The position numbers and the translations under genes were made by a program. A stretch of 64,000 nt of DNA from Paludisphaera mucosa (GTDB taxonomy: Bacteria; Planctomycetota; Planctomycetia; Isosphaerales; Isosphaeraceae): assembly GCF_029589435.1 (NCBI RefSeq), contig NZ_JARRAG010000002.1:2356001-2420000 (forward strand). Direction: 5' to 3'. Below, piece after piece: positions 52,198 through 61,625 of the stretch. Positions within the stretch are counted from its first letter, which is position 1, and each line of letters begins with the position of its first letter. Under the pieces are notes generated by a model. That model did no database searches, was not told where the DNA came from, and saw nothing but the letters and a program-made list of their open reading frames with translations.

Positions 52198-53522
52198 TGC
52201 ACTGTCTATTCTCCAGGGTGCTGGCCGTGTTCGCGGCCTTGCTGCTGATCGTGGCGTTGATCAAGCCCTGGATGGAGGTCCCCGTCGACGTCGAGGAACT
52301 TCCCGACGGTAAGATCCAGTGCATCGCCGCGCGGCCTCGAACGGCTATACCCTTCCGGATTACCTGCCTCGCCTTTTCGCTGGTCATGGGATTCGGCCAC
52401 GTCTGGCATCGACGCACTAGCGATCGCAAGGCGATGCTCGGAGCCGCGTTCCTCTCCTCTCAGCTATTCTTCCCCTACGTGGTGATGGCCTGGGAACCAG
52501 CCTTGTCGGCGCGGGCCAATTGGCTGCACATGCAGCACGAAAACCTCACCTGGCTGGGCGGCGATCTCTGCACCAACCTCGAGTACAGCAGAAAATCCTG
52601 GAAAGACTCCATCTACATGGTGGACACGCCCCGCCAGATCAACGTCGTCCGGTTGCCGTCGTCCGGGCTCGGGGCGTTCCAGTTCGGGCGGCTGATGACC
52701 TGGTTCGAGATGCTGGGCTTCTCCAATCGATTCTGCCAGTTCGTGAGGATGGGCTGGATCACGGCCCTGCTCGGGACCACGTTGTTGATCATGTCCGAAT
52801 GCCTGCCAGCCGGACGACTCGACCGAAGGCGCGCCGTCCGCGCCCTGACTTCCGGAGTCGGCGCGTTCGCCTGCGGCACTCTGATCGCCGTGGCACCCGT
52901 GGTCGTCTCGTCGCTCGAGTTGGACCGCTGCCGAGACGCCGTAGCCCGCGGCCTGTACGACTCCGCCGAGGCGCACCTCAGGCGGGCGACGTTCTACCTC
53001 CCCGCCCTCCGCGAGGACACCTTCTACGTGGCCCAGCTCGGCTTGCTCGACTTCCGACGCGGCCGCCGCGAGACCCCCGCGGGCCGCCTCTTCCAGGCGA
53101 ACCTCCTGGAGCGGCAGGGTCGCTATGCGCAGTCGATGGACCTCTATCAAGAGATCCTGTCGAAGGAGCCTCGCGAGACCGCCGTCTATCGCGAGGCATT
53201 GAGAGCCGTGCTGAGGGCGGGCCTTCACGCCCTCAACGGCCAGCGCAACGACCTAGCCTGCCGATGGCTCGAACAGGTGATGCGCGCCGAGCCCTGCAAT
53301 TTGAAGGCAAACTTCGCCCTCCAGATCGCCTATCTGAGGACGTGGCGGCGCGACGACCTCGACCGCACGGTGCGAAGGATCGTCGCGATCTACGGCTACT
53401 TCCAGATGCCGACAAAGCAGATCGTACTGGCGGCCAGCCACGAAAACGCCCTCTTCGCCGCCTATCGCGATCACGACCTCGCCGCCGCCTACACCCATTC
53501 GCTCAAGGCCAAGAAGCCCTGA
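52197..53522 (+). CDS. Membrane protein with TPR-like C-terminal region, unknown function
   Basis: 441 residues. Helices: an N-terminal one (VLAVFAALLLIVALIKPW), two around 60-100, and two around 185-245 (WITALLGTTLLIMSECL, ACGTLIAVAPVVVS). From about residue 250 it is helical with TPR-like pairs (YDSAEAHLRRATFYLPAL, LLERQGRYAQSMDLYQEILSKEP, NDLACRWLEQVMRAEPCNLKANF). Its start overlaps the adaptor stop by one base, so the two should work together. An IS3 element begins 17 bp after its stop codon, and whatever followed has been displaced. No family was recognised. Confidence 0.65.
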   Translation: MHCLFSRVLAVFAALLLIVALIKPWMEVPVDVEELPDGKIQCIAARPRTAIPFRITCLAFSLVMGFGHVWHRRTSDRKAMLGAAFLSSQLFFPYVVMAWEPALSARANWLHMQHENLTWLGGDLCTNLEYSRKSWKDSIYMVDTPRQINVVRLPSSGLGAFQFGRLMTWFEMLGFSNRFCQFVRMGWITALLGTTLLIMSECLPAGRLDRRRAVRALTSGVGAFACGTLIAVAPVVVSSLELDRCRDAVARGLYDSAEAHLRRATFYLPALREDTFYVAQLGLLDFRRGRRETPAGRLFQANLLERQGRYAQSMDLYQEILSKEPRETAVYREALRAVLRAGLHALNGQRNDLACRWLEQVMRAEPCNLKANFALQIAYLRTWRRDDLDRTVRRIVAIYGYFQMPTKQIVLAASHENALFAAYRDHDLAAAYTHSLKAKKP

Positions 53523-53559
53523 GCACGTCGAGATGAGGTGCCCCGGAAAGTTGGACCGG

Positions 53560-54429
53560 CTAAACGAGAGCTTTTCGGACTGACGAGGCAGTGCTCATGC
53601 TGGCCTGCGTTGATGCGAATTCCCTGGGGGCCAGGTAGCCCAGGGCGCTGTGGGGACGGCGTTCATTGTACTCGACGCGCCACGATTCCACCTCCTCCCG
53701 GGCGTCTTCCAGGCTGGTGAAGTAGTTCTGGTTGAGGCACTCTTCGCGGACCCGCCCGTTGAAGGACTCGATGAAGCCGTTGTCCGTCGGCTTGCCGGGC
53801 CGGCTGAAATCAAGGGTGACGCCGTTGAGATGCGCCCACAGGTCCAGCATCCTCCCCGTGAATTCCGGGCCGTTGTCGACCCGGAGTTCACGGGGCGCCC
53901 CCCGACCGGCCGCGACCTCGGCCAGGACCTCGGCGACCTGCCCCGAGGTGAAGCGGACTCCCACGCGAATGGCCAGGCTCTCGCGCGTGAATAGGTCGAT
54001 GACGGTCAGCACCCGGAGCTTGCGCCCGTCTGCGAGGGCGTCGCTCATGAAGTCCATCGCCCAGGCCTGGTTCGCCCCCTCGACGGCGGGCCGGTCGTCG
54101 CGATGGCGAGAGCTCGCCCGTCGCCTCGGGTTCTTGCGCCGCAACGTCAACCGCTCCAGTCCATAGAGGCGATAGACGCGCTTGACGTTGACGGCCCAAC
54201 CCTCCCGGAGGAGCAGGATGTGCAAGCGGCGGTATCCATAGCGGACCCGGTCCGTCGCCAATTCTCGGAGACGCATCCGAAGCGGCTCCTGCGACGCGCG
54301 GCTGGGCTTGTAGTTATGGGTCGCGCGGGGGAAGCCGGTCGCCTCGCAGGCCCGCCGCACGCTCACGCCGTAGCGGACCGTGAGGTCCGCCACGATCGTC
54401 CTGCGTTGCGGCGGGGTCAGGCTTTTTTT
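53560..54429 (-). CDS. IS3-family transposase OrfB (reached by -1 frameshift)
   Basis: About 290 residues in the frame entered at a run of seven A (minus strand, 54423-54429). HTH_21 (DRVRYGYRRLHILLLREGW) is followed by the rve core with Asp in QAWAMDFMSDAL, Asp in LRVDNGPEFTG and Glu in GFIESFNGRVREECLN, so the DDE triad is complete. The end is HSALGYLAPREFA plus a short tail. Confidence 0.92.
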   Translation of the reverse strand, partial: KKSLTPPQRRTIVADLTVRYGVSVRRACEATGFPRATHNYKPSRASQEPLRMRLRELATDRVRYGYRRLHILLLREGWAVNVKRVYRLYGLERLTLRRKNPRRRASSRHRDDRPAVEGANQAWAMDFMSDALADGRKLRVLTVIDLFTRESLAIRVGVRFTSGQVAEVLAEVAAGRGAPRELRVDNGPEFTGRMLDLWAHLNGVTLDFSRPGKPTDNGFIESFNGRVREECLNQNYFTSLEDAREEVESWRVEYNERRPHSALGYLAPREFASTQASMSTASSVRKALV

Positions 54430-54683
54430 GCCAGGACGTCCTGGAGCATCCTCTTGTCGAGGCTCAGGTCGGCCACCAACTGCTTGAGCTTCTGGTTCTC
54501 CTCCTCCAGGAGCCTCAACCTCCTCAGCTCGGGGGTCCCCAACTCGCCGTATTTGGCCTTCCAACGAAAGAACGTAGCCTGGCTCACGCCCAACTTTCGA
54601 CACGTGTCCTCGACGCCCAGGCCGGCCTCGGCCTGCCTCAGGGCGAAGACGATCTGCTCCTCGGTGAACTTCGACTTCCTCAT
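54417..54683 (-). CDS. IS3-family transposase OrfA
   Basis: 88 residues from MRKSKFTEEQIVFALRQAE (ATG 54681-54683; AAAGGAG upstream). A helix-turn-helix (EDTCRKLGVSQATFFRWKAK) is followed by a leucine zipper (LRLLEEENQKLKQLVADL). It ends MLQDVLAKKA just after the A7 slip site, where ribosomes can shift -1 into OrfB. Confidence 0.92.
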   Translation of the reverse strand: MRKSKFTEEQIVFALRQAEAGLGVEDTCRKLGVSQATFFRWKAKYGELGTPELRRLRLLEEENQKLKQLVADLSLDKRMLQDVLAKKA

Positions 54684-54697
54684 GGATCGGGCTCCTT

Positions 54698-55909
54698 TCA
54701 GGGGAGCCTCATCGTATCCGAGTTCTCGAATGCGATGGTCCACTTTCCCGGGGGCACGTCAATCGTCGGAGGGCGGCGGCCCACCTCCGCGCGGAGCGTG
54801 AAATGACTGATCTCGGGGGGGCAGCCGAAGCGGATCGGGTGCTTCGCGCCCAGGCCCCTGGAGACGTACATGAGGGTGGGGTCGATCTGATAGAAACCCG
54901 CCTCGAAGCGGCGGCTGTAACGGCTGGGCATCAAAATTGAGCCCAGGATCGGGAGCTGGACCTGGCCGCCGTGGTTGTGGCCGCAGAGCATGTAGTCCCA
55001 TCCCTGCCTCGCGGCCTGGTAGACGATGTCGGGGGTGTGGCTCAAAAGTAGTCGGAAGTCGGCCGCGGGTACGGACTCGTCGGCAATGGTCCGCCCCCAG
55101 GGAGCGCACGTGCCGCCGATCGCCAGCGTCGAACCCATTACGTCTATCGTCTCGACCTCGCCGTCGAGCACGGTGAAACCCGCGTGCCGGATCGCCGCGT
55201 TGATCGGGTCGACGTCGTGACCGTGGTCGTGATTCCCCAGGATGGCGTACCTGCCGATCGCGGCCGGCAGCCGTTCGAAGAGGGGAGCGATCCACGGGAT
55301 GCAGGTCGGGTCGTCGATCAGGTCGCCCGTGATCAGGACGAGGTCCGCACGACAGCCGGAAGCCACGTCGAATACGGCCTCGAAATATCGGCGGTCATAG
55401 ACGTGGGAGAAATGGAGATCGGTCAGGTGGAGGATCGAGAGACCGTCGAGCCGCTCCGGGAGCTTTCGGATCGGCACAGTCCAGTGGTGGACCGTCAGAT
55501 CCAGGGCCTCGTTCCCCGGGAGCCGGAGTTGCCAGTTGTGCTTCCCTCGGCCGACGAACCGCTCGCGGGGGCCGTCGCCGACGAGATCGACGTGACGATC
55601 CTTGCGACCGATCCCCTTCACCGTTCGTGCATGTCGAGCGAACGTGGACAAGGGGAGGCCGACCAGGGACGCCAGGCAACAGATCACGGCGCCCGCCTGG
55701 AGGCAAAGGGGCCAGTCGGCCGCCGGGACGAACCACCATCGACGCGTCGTCTCGAAGGAGAGGAGGCCGATGATCAGGAACGATACGATCGAGCCCGCCT
55801 CGAGCCCGCGGACCTTCCACCCCATGCCGTGGACGATGTTGATCGCTAGGACCAGGAGGCACATCTCGCCGGCCGCGAACGCCATGTAGAAAGGCAGAGT
55901 GAGCATCAT
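54698..55909 (-). CDS. Membrane-anchored metallophosphoesterase (calcineurin-like)
   Basis: 403 residues from ATG at 55907-55909 (an ATG next to it at 55906 is equally possible). About three membrane helices in the first 95 residues are followed by the phosphoesterase domain: LSILHLTDLHFSHVYDRRY (D-x-H), VLITGDLIDDP (GD), YAILGNHDHGHDV (GNHD), LLLSHTPDI, and MLCGHNHGGQVQLP (GHxHGG). All metal ligands are present. The domain ends at CPPEISHFTLR. The last 20 or so residues (from DVPPGKWTI) are encoded by the IS3 right end, so the original C-terminus was altered slightly. Related to YkuE/YaeI-type enzymes acting on lipid or glycan phosphates. Confidence 0.88.
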   Translation of the reverse strand: MMLTLPFYMAFAAGEMCLLVLAINIVHGMGWKVRGLEAGSIVSFLIIGLLSFETTRRWWFVPAADWPLCLQAGAVICCLASLVGLPLSTFARHARTVKGIGRKDRHVDLVGDGPRERFVGRGKHNWQLRLPGNEALDLTVHHWTVPIRKLPERLDGLSILHLTDLHFSHVYDRRYFEAVFDVASGCRADLVLITGDLIDDPTCIPWIAPLFERLPAAIGRYAILGNHDHGHDVDPINAAIRHAGFTVLDGEVETIDVMGSTLAIGGTCAPWGRTIADESVPAADFRLLLSHTPDIVYQAARQGWDYMLCGHNHGGQVQLPILGSILMPSRYSRRFEAGFYQIDPTLMYVSRGLGAKHPIRFGCPPEISHFTLRAEVGRRPPTIDVPPGKWTIAFENSDTMRLP

Positions 55910-56952
55910 CGCTGCACCTTCGCTCCGTTGGACCATGACAGACTACCAACGCGAGCTTCGCGACGCCCGGGCTCGCCCCCGAGCGTCTTGGGCAGGCCCC
56001 ATGCCGCCATGAGGGCGAAGCAGAGGACCTCCGCGACGATCTGGATCAACCGCCAGGCGAGCGAGGCGACCAGGGCCTGCTCGGCCGGCATCCACGGCGA
56101 GAGCAGCGTGGTCAGACATGCCTCGCGCACCACGAGGCCGCCCGGGGCGAAGATCGCAAAAAAGCCGACGAGCCAGGCCGCCGCATTGCCGGCGATCGCG
56201 GCCCCGACGGGTACGTTCGCCCCTCCCGGCGCGGCGTGGACGACCATTGCAAACACGAGGCCGTTAAAGATTCCCATGATCGCGAAAAAGGCCACCCCTT
56301 TGGCGAGACCCAGGACGCCGACACGCAACTCGCGGAGGGCGAGCAGCTGAGCCTTAAAGCGGGAGAATCTGGCTAGGAATCGAGGAGAGTTGGACGCCAA
56401 GACCGCCGTCGACGCCGCGAGCAGCAGGGCGGCGAGCCCACCAACGGCGAACCACCCCGACGCCAGCCTGGGGAGATGCCGCCCGAGCATCGTCAGAGAA
56501 CTTGCCAGATACCCCCAACCCAGCCCTGCGACGACCGCCCAGCCGACGATCGTGACGAGGATCTCGAGCACGAGGCTGGCGGCGACGGTCCCCGTCTTCA
56601 AGCCGAGCCTCGAGGCGAGGAACGTGCGGGAACCATAGGACCAAACGCTGCCCGGCAGCCATCGGCAGGCTTCGGACGCCAGCCAGACCCTGACCCCCGC
56701 ACTCGTGCCGATCCGTTGGCCGAGCGACCGGACCATCAGGCCCCAGCCGCCGGCGTTGACGATCCGATGGACCACGCTGAGGCCGAGGGCCAGGATCAAG
56801 CTCGAAAGACTGATCTGGCTCCCGGACCTCAGGAGCGACGCTCCATGCCCGGCGAGGCTTTGCAGCATGGCCGCCGCGATGAGAACCCCCAGTGTCGGCA
56901 GGACCCACCGACGGATTCTCGAGGTGACTCTCAAATGACTCACGAATGCCAT
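55906..56952 (-). CDS. Flippase-like membrane protein (UPF0104/AglD-type)
   Basis: 348 residues with about eight membrane helices. Features of the lysylphosphatidylglycerol synthase TM/AglD group are LSVVHRIVNAGGWGLMVRSLG, CRWLPGSVWSYGSRTFLA and the late FFAIFAPGGLVVREACLTTLL, which is the most conserved block. Such proteins are thought to move or modify lipid-linked glycans. The stop overlaps the start of the phosphoesterase gene, and a GT4 gene lies 27 bp upstream, so all three should form one operon. Confidence 0.82.
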   Translation of the reverse strand: MAFVSHLRVTSRIRRWVLPTLGVLIAAAMLQSLAGHGASLLRSGSQISLSSLILALGLSVVHRIVNAGGWGLMVRSLGQRIGTSAGVRVWLASEACRWLPGSVWSYGSRTFLASRLGLKTGTVAASLVLEILVTIVGWAVVAGLGWGYLASSLTMLGRHLPRLASGWFAVGGLAALLLAASTAVLASNSPRFLARFSRFKAQLLALRELRVGVLGLAKGVAFFAIMGIFNGLVFAMVVHAAPGGANVPVGAAIAGNAAAWLVGFFAIFAPGGLVVREACLTTLLSPWMPAEQALVASLAWRLIQIVAEVLCFALMAAWGLPKTLGGEPGRREARVGSLSWSNGAKVQR

Positions 56953-56979
56953 CCCGCTTCTCGCTCGTAAGGGTCTGGG

Positions 56980-58290
56980 TCAACTCACGCCGCTTCGGTC
57001 GGCCTTCGTCGCGAGGCCCGATTGCGAACGGTGGGGACGGGGCAGCGCGTTCGTTTCGAGTGCGACCCCGATGGCGTCGCGGTAGACCCCCTCGATTCGA
57101 TCGGTGATGCGATCCCAATCGAAGGCCTCGCGGGCGAATTCCATGGCGTTCTCCGCGAGGGCGCTCGCCCGCTCGGGGTGGTCGAGAAGGCCCAGGATCG
57201 CCGCGGCGAGGGCCGAAGGGTCCTTCTCGGGGACGAGGATCCCCGTCCGTCCATGCTTGACGACGTCCGGGATCCCTCCCACGTCCGACGCGACGACGGG
57301 GCGGCCGTGGGTGAAGGCCTCGATCGGGCCGAGACCCAGCCCCTCAGTGTCGCCGTGGTCGTCCACGATCGACGGGTTGACGTAGACGTCGCAGTCGGCG
57401 TACAGGGCGTCCAGTTGCTCGTTGCTCACGAAGCCGAGGAACTCGATCGACCAGTCCAGCCCGAGCGAGCGTGTAAGCTCCTCGAGCCGCTCTCTCTGGT
57501 CGCCGTTCCCGGTGATCTGGAGGATCGCGCGCCGATCGGCGAGGATCTCGGGCATGGCGCGGATCAAGTACTCGACGCCCTTGCGCTGGATGAGCCGCCC
57601 GGTGAAGAGGATCTTGGGCACCTCGTTGCGAGGGAGGGGGGTCGGCCTGGCCTCGACGGTCGATCCGTACGGGATGACGACCGAATCTCGTCCCGAGAGG
57701 CGCTTCACCTCGCCGGCCGTGTGAGAGCTGTTGCTGATCAGCCTATCGGCGTCGAGCAGCGCGCTGCGGAGGATTGGTCGCACCCAGCTCTTGCGCCTGG
57801 CGAGGGCGAACTCGGCGCCGTGGCTGTTCATGACGACCGGGGCGCCGCATGCGCGGCGGGCCGCGGCCGCGATCGGCCCGTGGGGGAACGGCCAGTGGGC
57901 GTGGATCACGTCGAAGTGCTCTCGACTGGCGAGTTTCCTGGCCGAAAGGATCCCCATACCCACGTAGGGCAGTCCCAGCACCTGGTAGATTCGCTTGCGG
58001 ATCCGGTTGGGCGCCCCCTGCTCGTGGGTCAGGCGCTCCCACGATCTTGGGGCGTAACGGAAGCGATGGACCGGGACCCCGTCGATCGTGTGAGACGCGA
58101 GCCCCTCGTAAGAGGGCGCGAGCACGGTCACCGAATGACCGCGGCCTGTCAGCCTTTTGATGGATTCCCGCAGCCAAGGGACGGCGTAGTCGTCCTCATG
58201 GCGGGGATACGTGGAACCGATCACCAGTATGCTCAATCGCCTGCTGGCGATAACCTCGCGGGAGTCGACGCGGAGCGAATGGACGTTCAT
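56980..58290 (-). CDS. Glycosyltransferase family 4
   Basis: 436 residues in the GT-B fold. The N-terminal domain has ILVIGSTYPRHEDDYAVPWL, FDVIHAHWPFPHG and VVMNSHGAEF. The donor-binding domain has ILFTGRLIQRKGVEYLIRAM, GNGDQRERLEEL and VYVNPSIVDDHGDTEGLGLG followed by PIEAFTHGRPVVASDVGG, the GT4 EX7E-type block. It is soluble or peripheral at the cytoplasmic membrane. It probably adds sugars to a lipid-linked glycan in the surrounding polysaccharide locus; the sugar is unknown. Confidence 0.92.
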   Translation of the reverse strand: MNVHSLRVDSREVIASRRLSILVIGSTYPRHEDDYAVPWLRESIKRLTGRGHSVTVLAPSYEGLASHTIDGVPVHRFRYAPRSWERLTHEQGAPNRIRKRIYQVLGLPYVGMGILSARKLASREHFDVIHAHWPFPHGPIAAAARRACGAPVVMNSHGAEFALARRKSWVRPILRSALLDADRLISNSSHTAGEVKRLSGRDSVVIPYGSTVEARPTPLPRNEVPKILFTGRLIQRKGVEYLIRAMPEILADRRAILQITGNGDQRERLEELTRSLGLDWSIEFLGFVSNEQLDALYADCDVYVNPSIVDDHGDTEGLGLGPIEAFTHGRPVVASDVGGIPDVVKHGRTGILVPEKDPSALAAAILGLLDHPERASALAENAMEFAREAFDWDRITDRIEGVYRDAIGVALETNALPRPHRSQSGLATKADRSGVS

Positions 58291-58320
58291 CGGCTGGCTC
58301 TCCAGGGGCGGTGGTTCGCG

Positions 58321-59502
58321 TCAAGCTCCGTCGGCGGCCTGCGTCAACTGGCCGCCGCTGCGGTGACAGTGGTACGCCAGTTGTACGGCCGGCAGGGGAG
58401 GGTGCTCGCTGGAAGTCGACGCCCGGTCGTTCGTCGTGTCTTCGACGATCGGGAGCTTCCAATGCGCCCAGAGGCCGCCGCGGATCGCGAGCTCGGCGAG
58501 CAGTCCGCAGAACGAACCGACGATCGCGGTCGCCAGCATGACGACGCCGGAAAGGACGGCGACGCTGGCCGCCAAGGGGAGCTTGGTCAACGCAAGGACG
58601 AAGCCGGCGACGATCAGCGAGACCGCTGAGCAGGCGCAGACCGCCGAGACGCCGCCGATGAAGTGCGAAGGGCGCTCGCGGTACTTGCGGAGGAAGCCGA
58701 CCGTCATCATGTCCATGAAGCCGCGGAGGTAGCGCTCGAAGCCGTATTTACTGACCCCGTGCCTGCGTGGGTGGTGTTCGACAACGATCTCGGCCGCGCG
58801 AAAGCCCTCGATGGCGGCTAGCGCGGGCACCATTCGATGCATCTCCCCGTGGAGCGTGAGGCCCTTGACGACGCCGGCCCGGTAGCACTTGAACCCGCAG
58901 TTGTGGTCGTGGAGGCGAACGCGCGAGACGTGGCTGAGCATGAGATTGAACAGGCGGCTCGGGAGTACCTTGTGCCAGGGGTCGTGTCGGGTCTTCTTCC
59001 AGCCGCTGATCAGGTCGTAGCCCTCGTCGAGCTTCTCGAGGAATCGGCCGATCTCCTTGGGGTCGTCCTGAAGGTCGGCGTCCAGGGTGAACACAATCCC
59101 GCCTCGGGCCGCACGAAACCCGGCGGTCAAGGCCGAGGCCTTGCCCGCGTTTCTACGGAATCGCAGCCCGCGGACCGTGTTGGGTTCACGCTCGGCGAGC
59201 GACTTGATCGTTCCCCACGAATCGTCGCTGCTGCCGTCGTCGATGAAGATCACCTCGAATCGGGTGGTCTCGGGCATTTCGGAAGCGATGCGCTGGTACA
59301 ACTCGACGAGGGTGGCCTGCTCGTCCATGAGCGGGATGACGAAGCTCAGGTCGATTTGAGCGGACTTACGACCGCCAACCGTCTGCTCGACATCAAAGGA
59401 TTCGTGCTGCTCGGCCGGACCGGGCGTCGCATCTGAGCGGTCCGGACGGGTATGAGCACGATGCGATTTCTTGGACGACGCTACTGCTGAGGCGGGGTGC
59501 AT
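58321..59502 (-). CDS. Glycosyltransferase family 2 with C-terminal membrane helices (GtrB/DPM1-like)
   Basis: 393 residues from ATG at 59500-59502, preceded by AAGGAG; an ATG 14 codons earlier has no such site. The first 65 residues are polar and probably disordered. The GT2 domain contains LSFVIPLMDEQATLVELYQ, VIFIDDGSSDDSW (DDGS), RNAGKASALTAGFRAARG, TLDADLQDDPKEI (DxD) and LHDHNCGFKCYRAG. Two hydrophobic helices (CACSAVSLIVAGFVLAL and VMLATAIVGSFCGLL) close the protein. This resembles polyprenyl-phosphate glucosyl/mannosyltransferases. Confidence 0.92.
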   Translation of the reverse strand: MHPASAVASSKKSHRAHTRPDRSDATPGPAEQHESFDVEQTVGGRKSAQIDLSFVIPLMDEQATLVELYQRIASEMPETTRFEVIFIDDGSSDDSWGTIKSLAEREPNTVRGLRFRRNAGKASALTAGFRAARGGIVFTLDADLQDDPKEIGRFLEKLDEGYDLISGWKKTRHDPWHKVLPSRLFNLMLSHVSRVRLHDHNCGFKCYRAGVVKGLTLHGEMHRMVPALAAIEGFRAAEIVVEHHPRRHGVSKYGFERYLRGFMDMMTVGFLRKYRERPSHFIGGVSAVCACSAVSLIVAGFVLALTKLPLAASVAVLSGVVMLATAIVGSFCGLLAELAIRGGLWAHWKLPIVEDTTNDRASTSSEHPPLPAVQLAYHCHRSGGQLTQAADGA

Positions 59503-59703
59503 GATCGAGGCTCCTTGCGAGGCGTCAGGAGTGGAGGGGCTCATCGTGAGTGATTCGTGGTGTTTCGCACGTACGCGGCGCGAGGGCCGATCCCGGAGGC
59601 CCTTTCGGCCGCGACGACCGAGACGGTCGTCTTTATGCGGAGCCGGGGATGTCGCCTAAGATCGGCGACGGGGGCTCAAGCCGCTTCACCGAGCGAACGG
59701 TGA

Positions 59704-61152
59704 TCAAGCCTTCTGGAGGGGTAACCACTCGACGGGGGCCAACACCTCGACGTCGGAGATGTCCCATGCGAGATCGAAGGATTCGGAGAGAGGGTCGGGC
59801 GTCACAAGCTCGAGGACGTTGGCCCGGGTGTGCGGGCGGGAGCTGCCGGGCGTAAGCCGGCCGATGCCCTGGTACTGGAATCCGGAGCTCAAAACCTTGG
59901 CTTCATCAAGGCAATTGCGGCCGTCGAAGATGACCCGATGGTTCATCAGGTCGCTCATCACTGCGAAATCCGGGGACTGGTACTGCTTCCAGTCGGTGAC
60001 GATCGCCACCGCGTCGGCCATCTCGAGGGCCGAGTAGGGGTCCTCGCAGTAGTCCAATCGGTCGCCGTAGATGGCTCGCACGTGCTCGAGCGCCTGGGGG
60101 TCGGACACTCGGACGAGGGCGCCGGCCTGGAGGAGCTCTTCGATGAGCACCAGGGCCGGAGACTCGCGGACGTCGTCGGTCTCGGGCTTGAAGGCCAGGC
60201 CCCAGACGGCGATCCTCAGGCCGCGGACCGACCCGCCGAAATGATTGAGGATCAATCGGGGCAGCACGTCCTTCTGCGACTCGTTGACGCTGTCGACGAC
60301 TTCCATCATCTGGCAGGGCAGGCCCACCATTTTGGCCATGTGTATCAGGGCGCGGACGTCTTTCGGGAAGCACGAACCGCCGTAGCCGGCGCCCGGCGCC
60401 AGGAATTGGAAGCCTATGCGACGGTCGTAGCCGATCCCTCGCCGTACGTCGTCGATGTGCGCCCCGTAGCCCGTGCAGAGGTTGGCCATCTCGTTGATGA
60501 AGCTGATCTTGGTCGCCAGAAGGCAGTTGGCGACGTATTTCGTCATCTCGGCGCTCTCGGGCAGCATGGCCAGAAAGGGACGATCCGCGCCTAGGATCGG
60601 CTTGTACACCCGCAGGAGCGTCGCGACGACCTCCGGACGGCGGGCGCCGACGACGACTCGGTCGGGCTTGTAGAAGTCCTCGATCGCCGCCCCTTCCTTC
60701 AGGAACTCGGGGTTGCTGGCCACGTCGAAGGGCACGTCGGTGATCTCGGCCATCTGACGCGACAACTCGGCGTTGGTGCCCACCGGCACCGTGCTCTTGA
60801 TGACGATGGTTGCCGGCCCCTTGAGGTTCTCCGCGATCTGGCGACCGACAGCCCAAACGCCGCTCAGGTCGGCGCCCCCGGATTTGCCCTGGGGCGTCCC
60901 GACGGCGATGAAGATCACCTCGGCGTCCGCGATCGCGGTGGGAAGGTCGTCCGTGAACGTGAGGTTCCGCGAGCAGGTGTTCTTGATGACCATCTCGGGG
61001 AGGCCCGGCTCGTAGATCGGAATCCGCCCAGCATTGAGCAACGCGATCTTGCCACGATCCTTGTCGATGCAAATCACTTCGTTGCCGAGATCGGCCAGGC
61101 AGGTGCCCGTGACAAGGCCGACGTATCCCGTGCCGACGATTGCGATCTTCAC
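59704..61152 (-). CDS. ugd: UDP-glucose 6-dehydrogenase
   Basis: Oxidises UDP-glucose to UDP-glucuronate, a precursor for acidic polysaccharides. 482 residues from GTG at 61150-61152 (VKIAIVGTGYVGLVTGTCLA), with GGAAGGAAG upstream. Motifs: the Rossmann GxGYVG, YEPGLPEMV, FIAVGTPQGKSGG, KSTVPVGTN, FLKEGAAIEDFYKPDR, the catalytic-Cys block GGSCFPKDVRALI, and GLAFKPETDDVRESP. The C-terminal NAD/UDP domain continues to DWKQYQSPDF. GDP-mannose dehydrogenase is the near alternative, but the motifs favour Ugd. Confidence 0.95.
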   Translation of the reverse strand: MKIAIVGTGYVGLVTGTCLADLGNEVICIDKDRGKIALLNAGRIPIYEPGLPEMVIKNTCSRNLTFTDDLPTAIADAEVIFIAVGTPQGKSGGADLSGVWAVGRQIAENLKGPATIVIKSTVPVGTNAELSRQMAEITDVPFDVASNPEFLKEGAAIEDFYKPDRVVVGARRPEVVATLLRVYKPILGADRPFLAMLPESAEMTKYVANCLLATKISFINEMANLCTGYGAHIDDVRRGIGYDRRIGFQFLAPGAGYGGSCFPKDVRALIHMAKMVGLPCQMMEVVDSVNESQKDVLPRLILNHFGGSVRGLRIAVWGLAFKPETDDVRESPALVLIEELLQAGALVRVSDPQALEHVRAIYGDRLDYCEDPYSALEMADAVAIVTDWKQYQSPDFAVMSDLMNHRVIFDGRNCLDEAKVLSSGFQYQGIGRLTPGSSRPHTRANVLELVTPDPLSESFDLAWDISDVEVLAPVEWLPLQKA

Positions 61153-61625
61153 GAATATCTTCCTTCCGGAGGCAATTCGCCTACTGGACGGCGATCGAGG
61201 GAACGGACACTCGGCGTCGAGTGGTTGTGGACTCACCTTGGTGCAAGGTCAGAGATCCCACAGGCTGCTCTCATCCAAACCCTAGGTCGCGTGTTTCCAG
61301 GCGACGAAGAAATGTCGTCGAACGAAGCCGGGGAGACTTGGTCGTGAGAGAGCCGGCAGGAGTGCGAGGCTCGGCCTACGGAGATTCCTCGTTCGGCCGC
61401 GGCAGCGTTCCCATGGCGGAAGATGATGTCCAGGGACGAGATCCGCCCCCACCTCCCTCGCTCTTCCCACGGGCCATGGTTACGAGCGGAGATCGTTCGC
61501 ATGGCGCGACGGCTTGAAGCCGTCATTCTGCCGTGGACTTCGAATCCTCCTCGAAGCGTTAAGGAAGGTTGGGCAGGGAACTGTTGGATGCAGCCGTCGT
61601 CGGCCGGTCACCCCGATCCGTCGCT
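61153..61625. other. 0.47-kb intergenic region
   Basis: Between the PilZ-like/toroid gene (minus strand, ends 61626) and ugd (minus strand, starts 61152). Only short open frames without recognised domains occur. It probably holds the ugd promoter; no clear hexamers or terminator hairpin were found. Confidence 0.5.

Larger units (their letters stand above)
53539..54756 (-). mobile_element. IS3-family insertion sequence (1218 bp), complete
   Basis: Terminal repeats TGCCCCGGAAAGTTGGACC (53539 on) and, reversed from 54756, TGCCCCCGGGAAAGTGGACC. Both transposase frames look intact. Short direct repeats were not found at the two edges (AGG against CGT). The right end overlaps the 3' end of the metallophosphoesterase reading frame. 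Confidence 0.9.
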
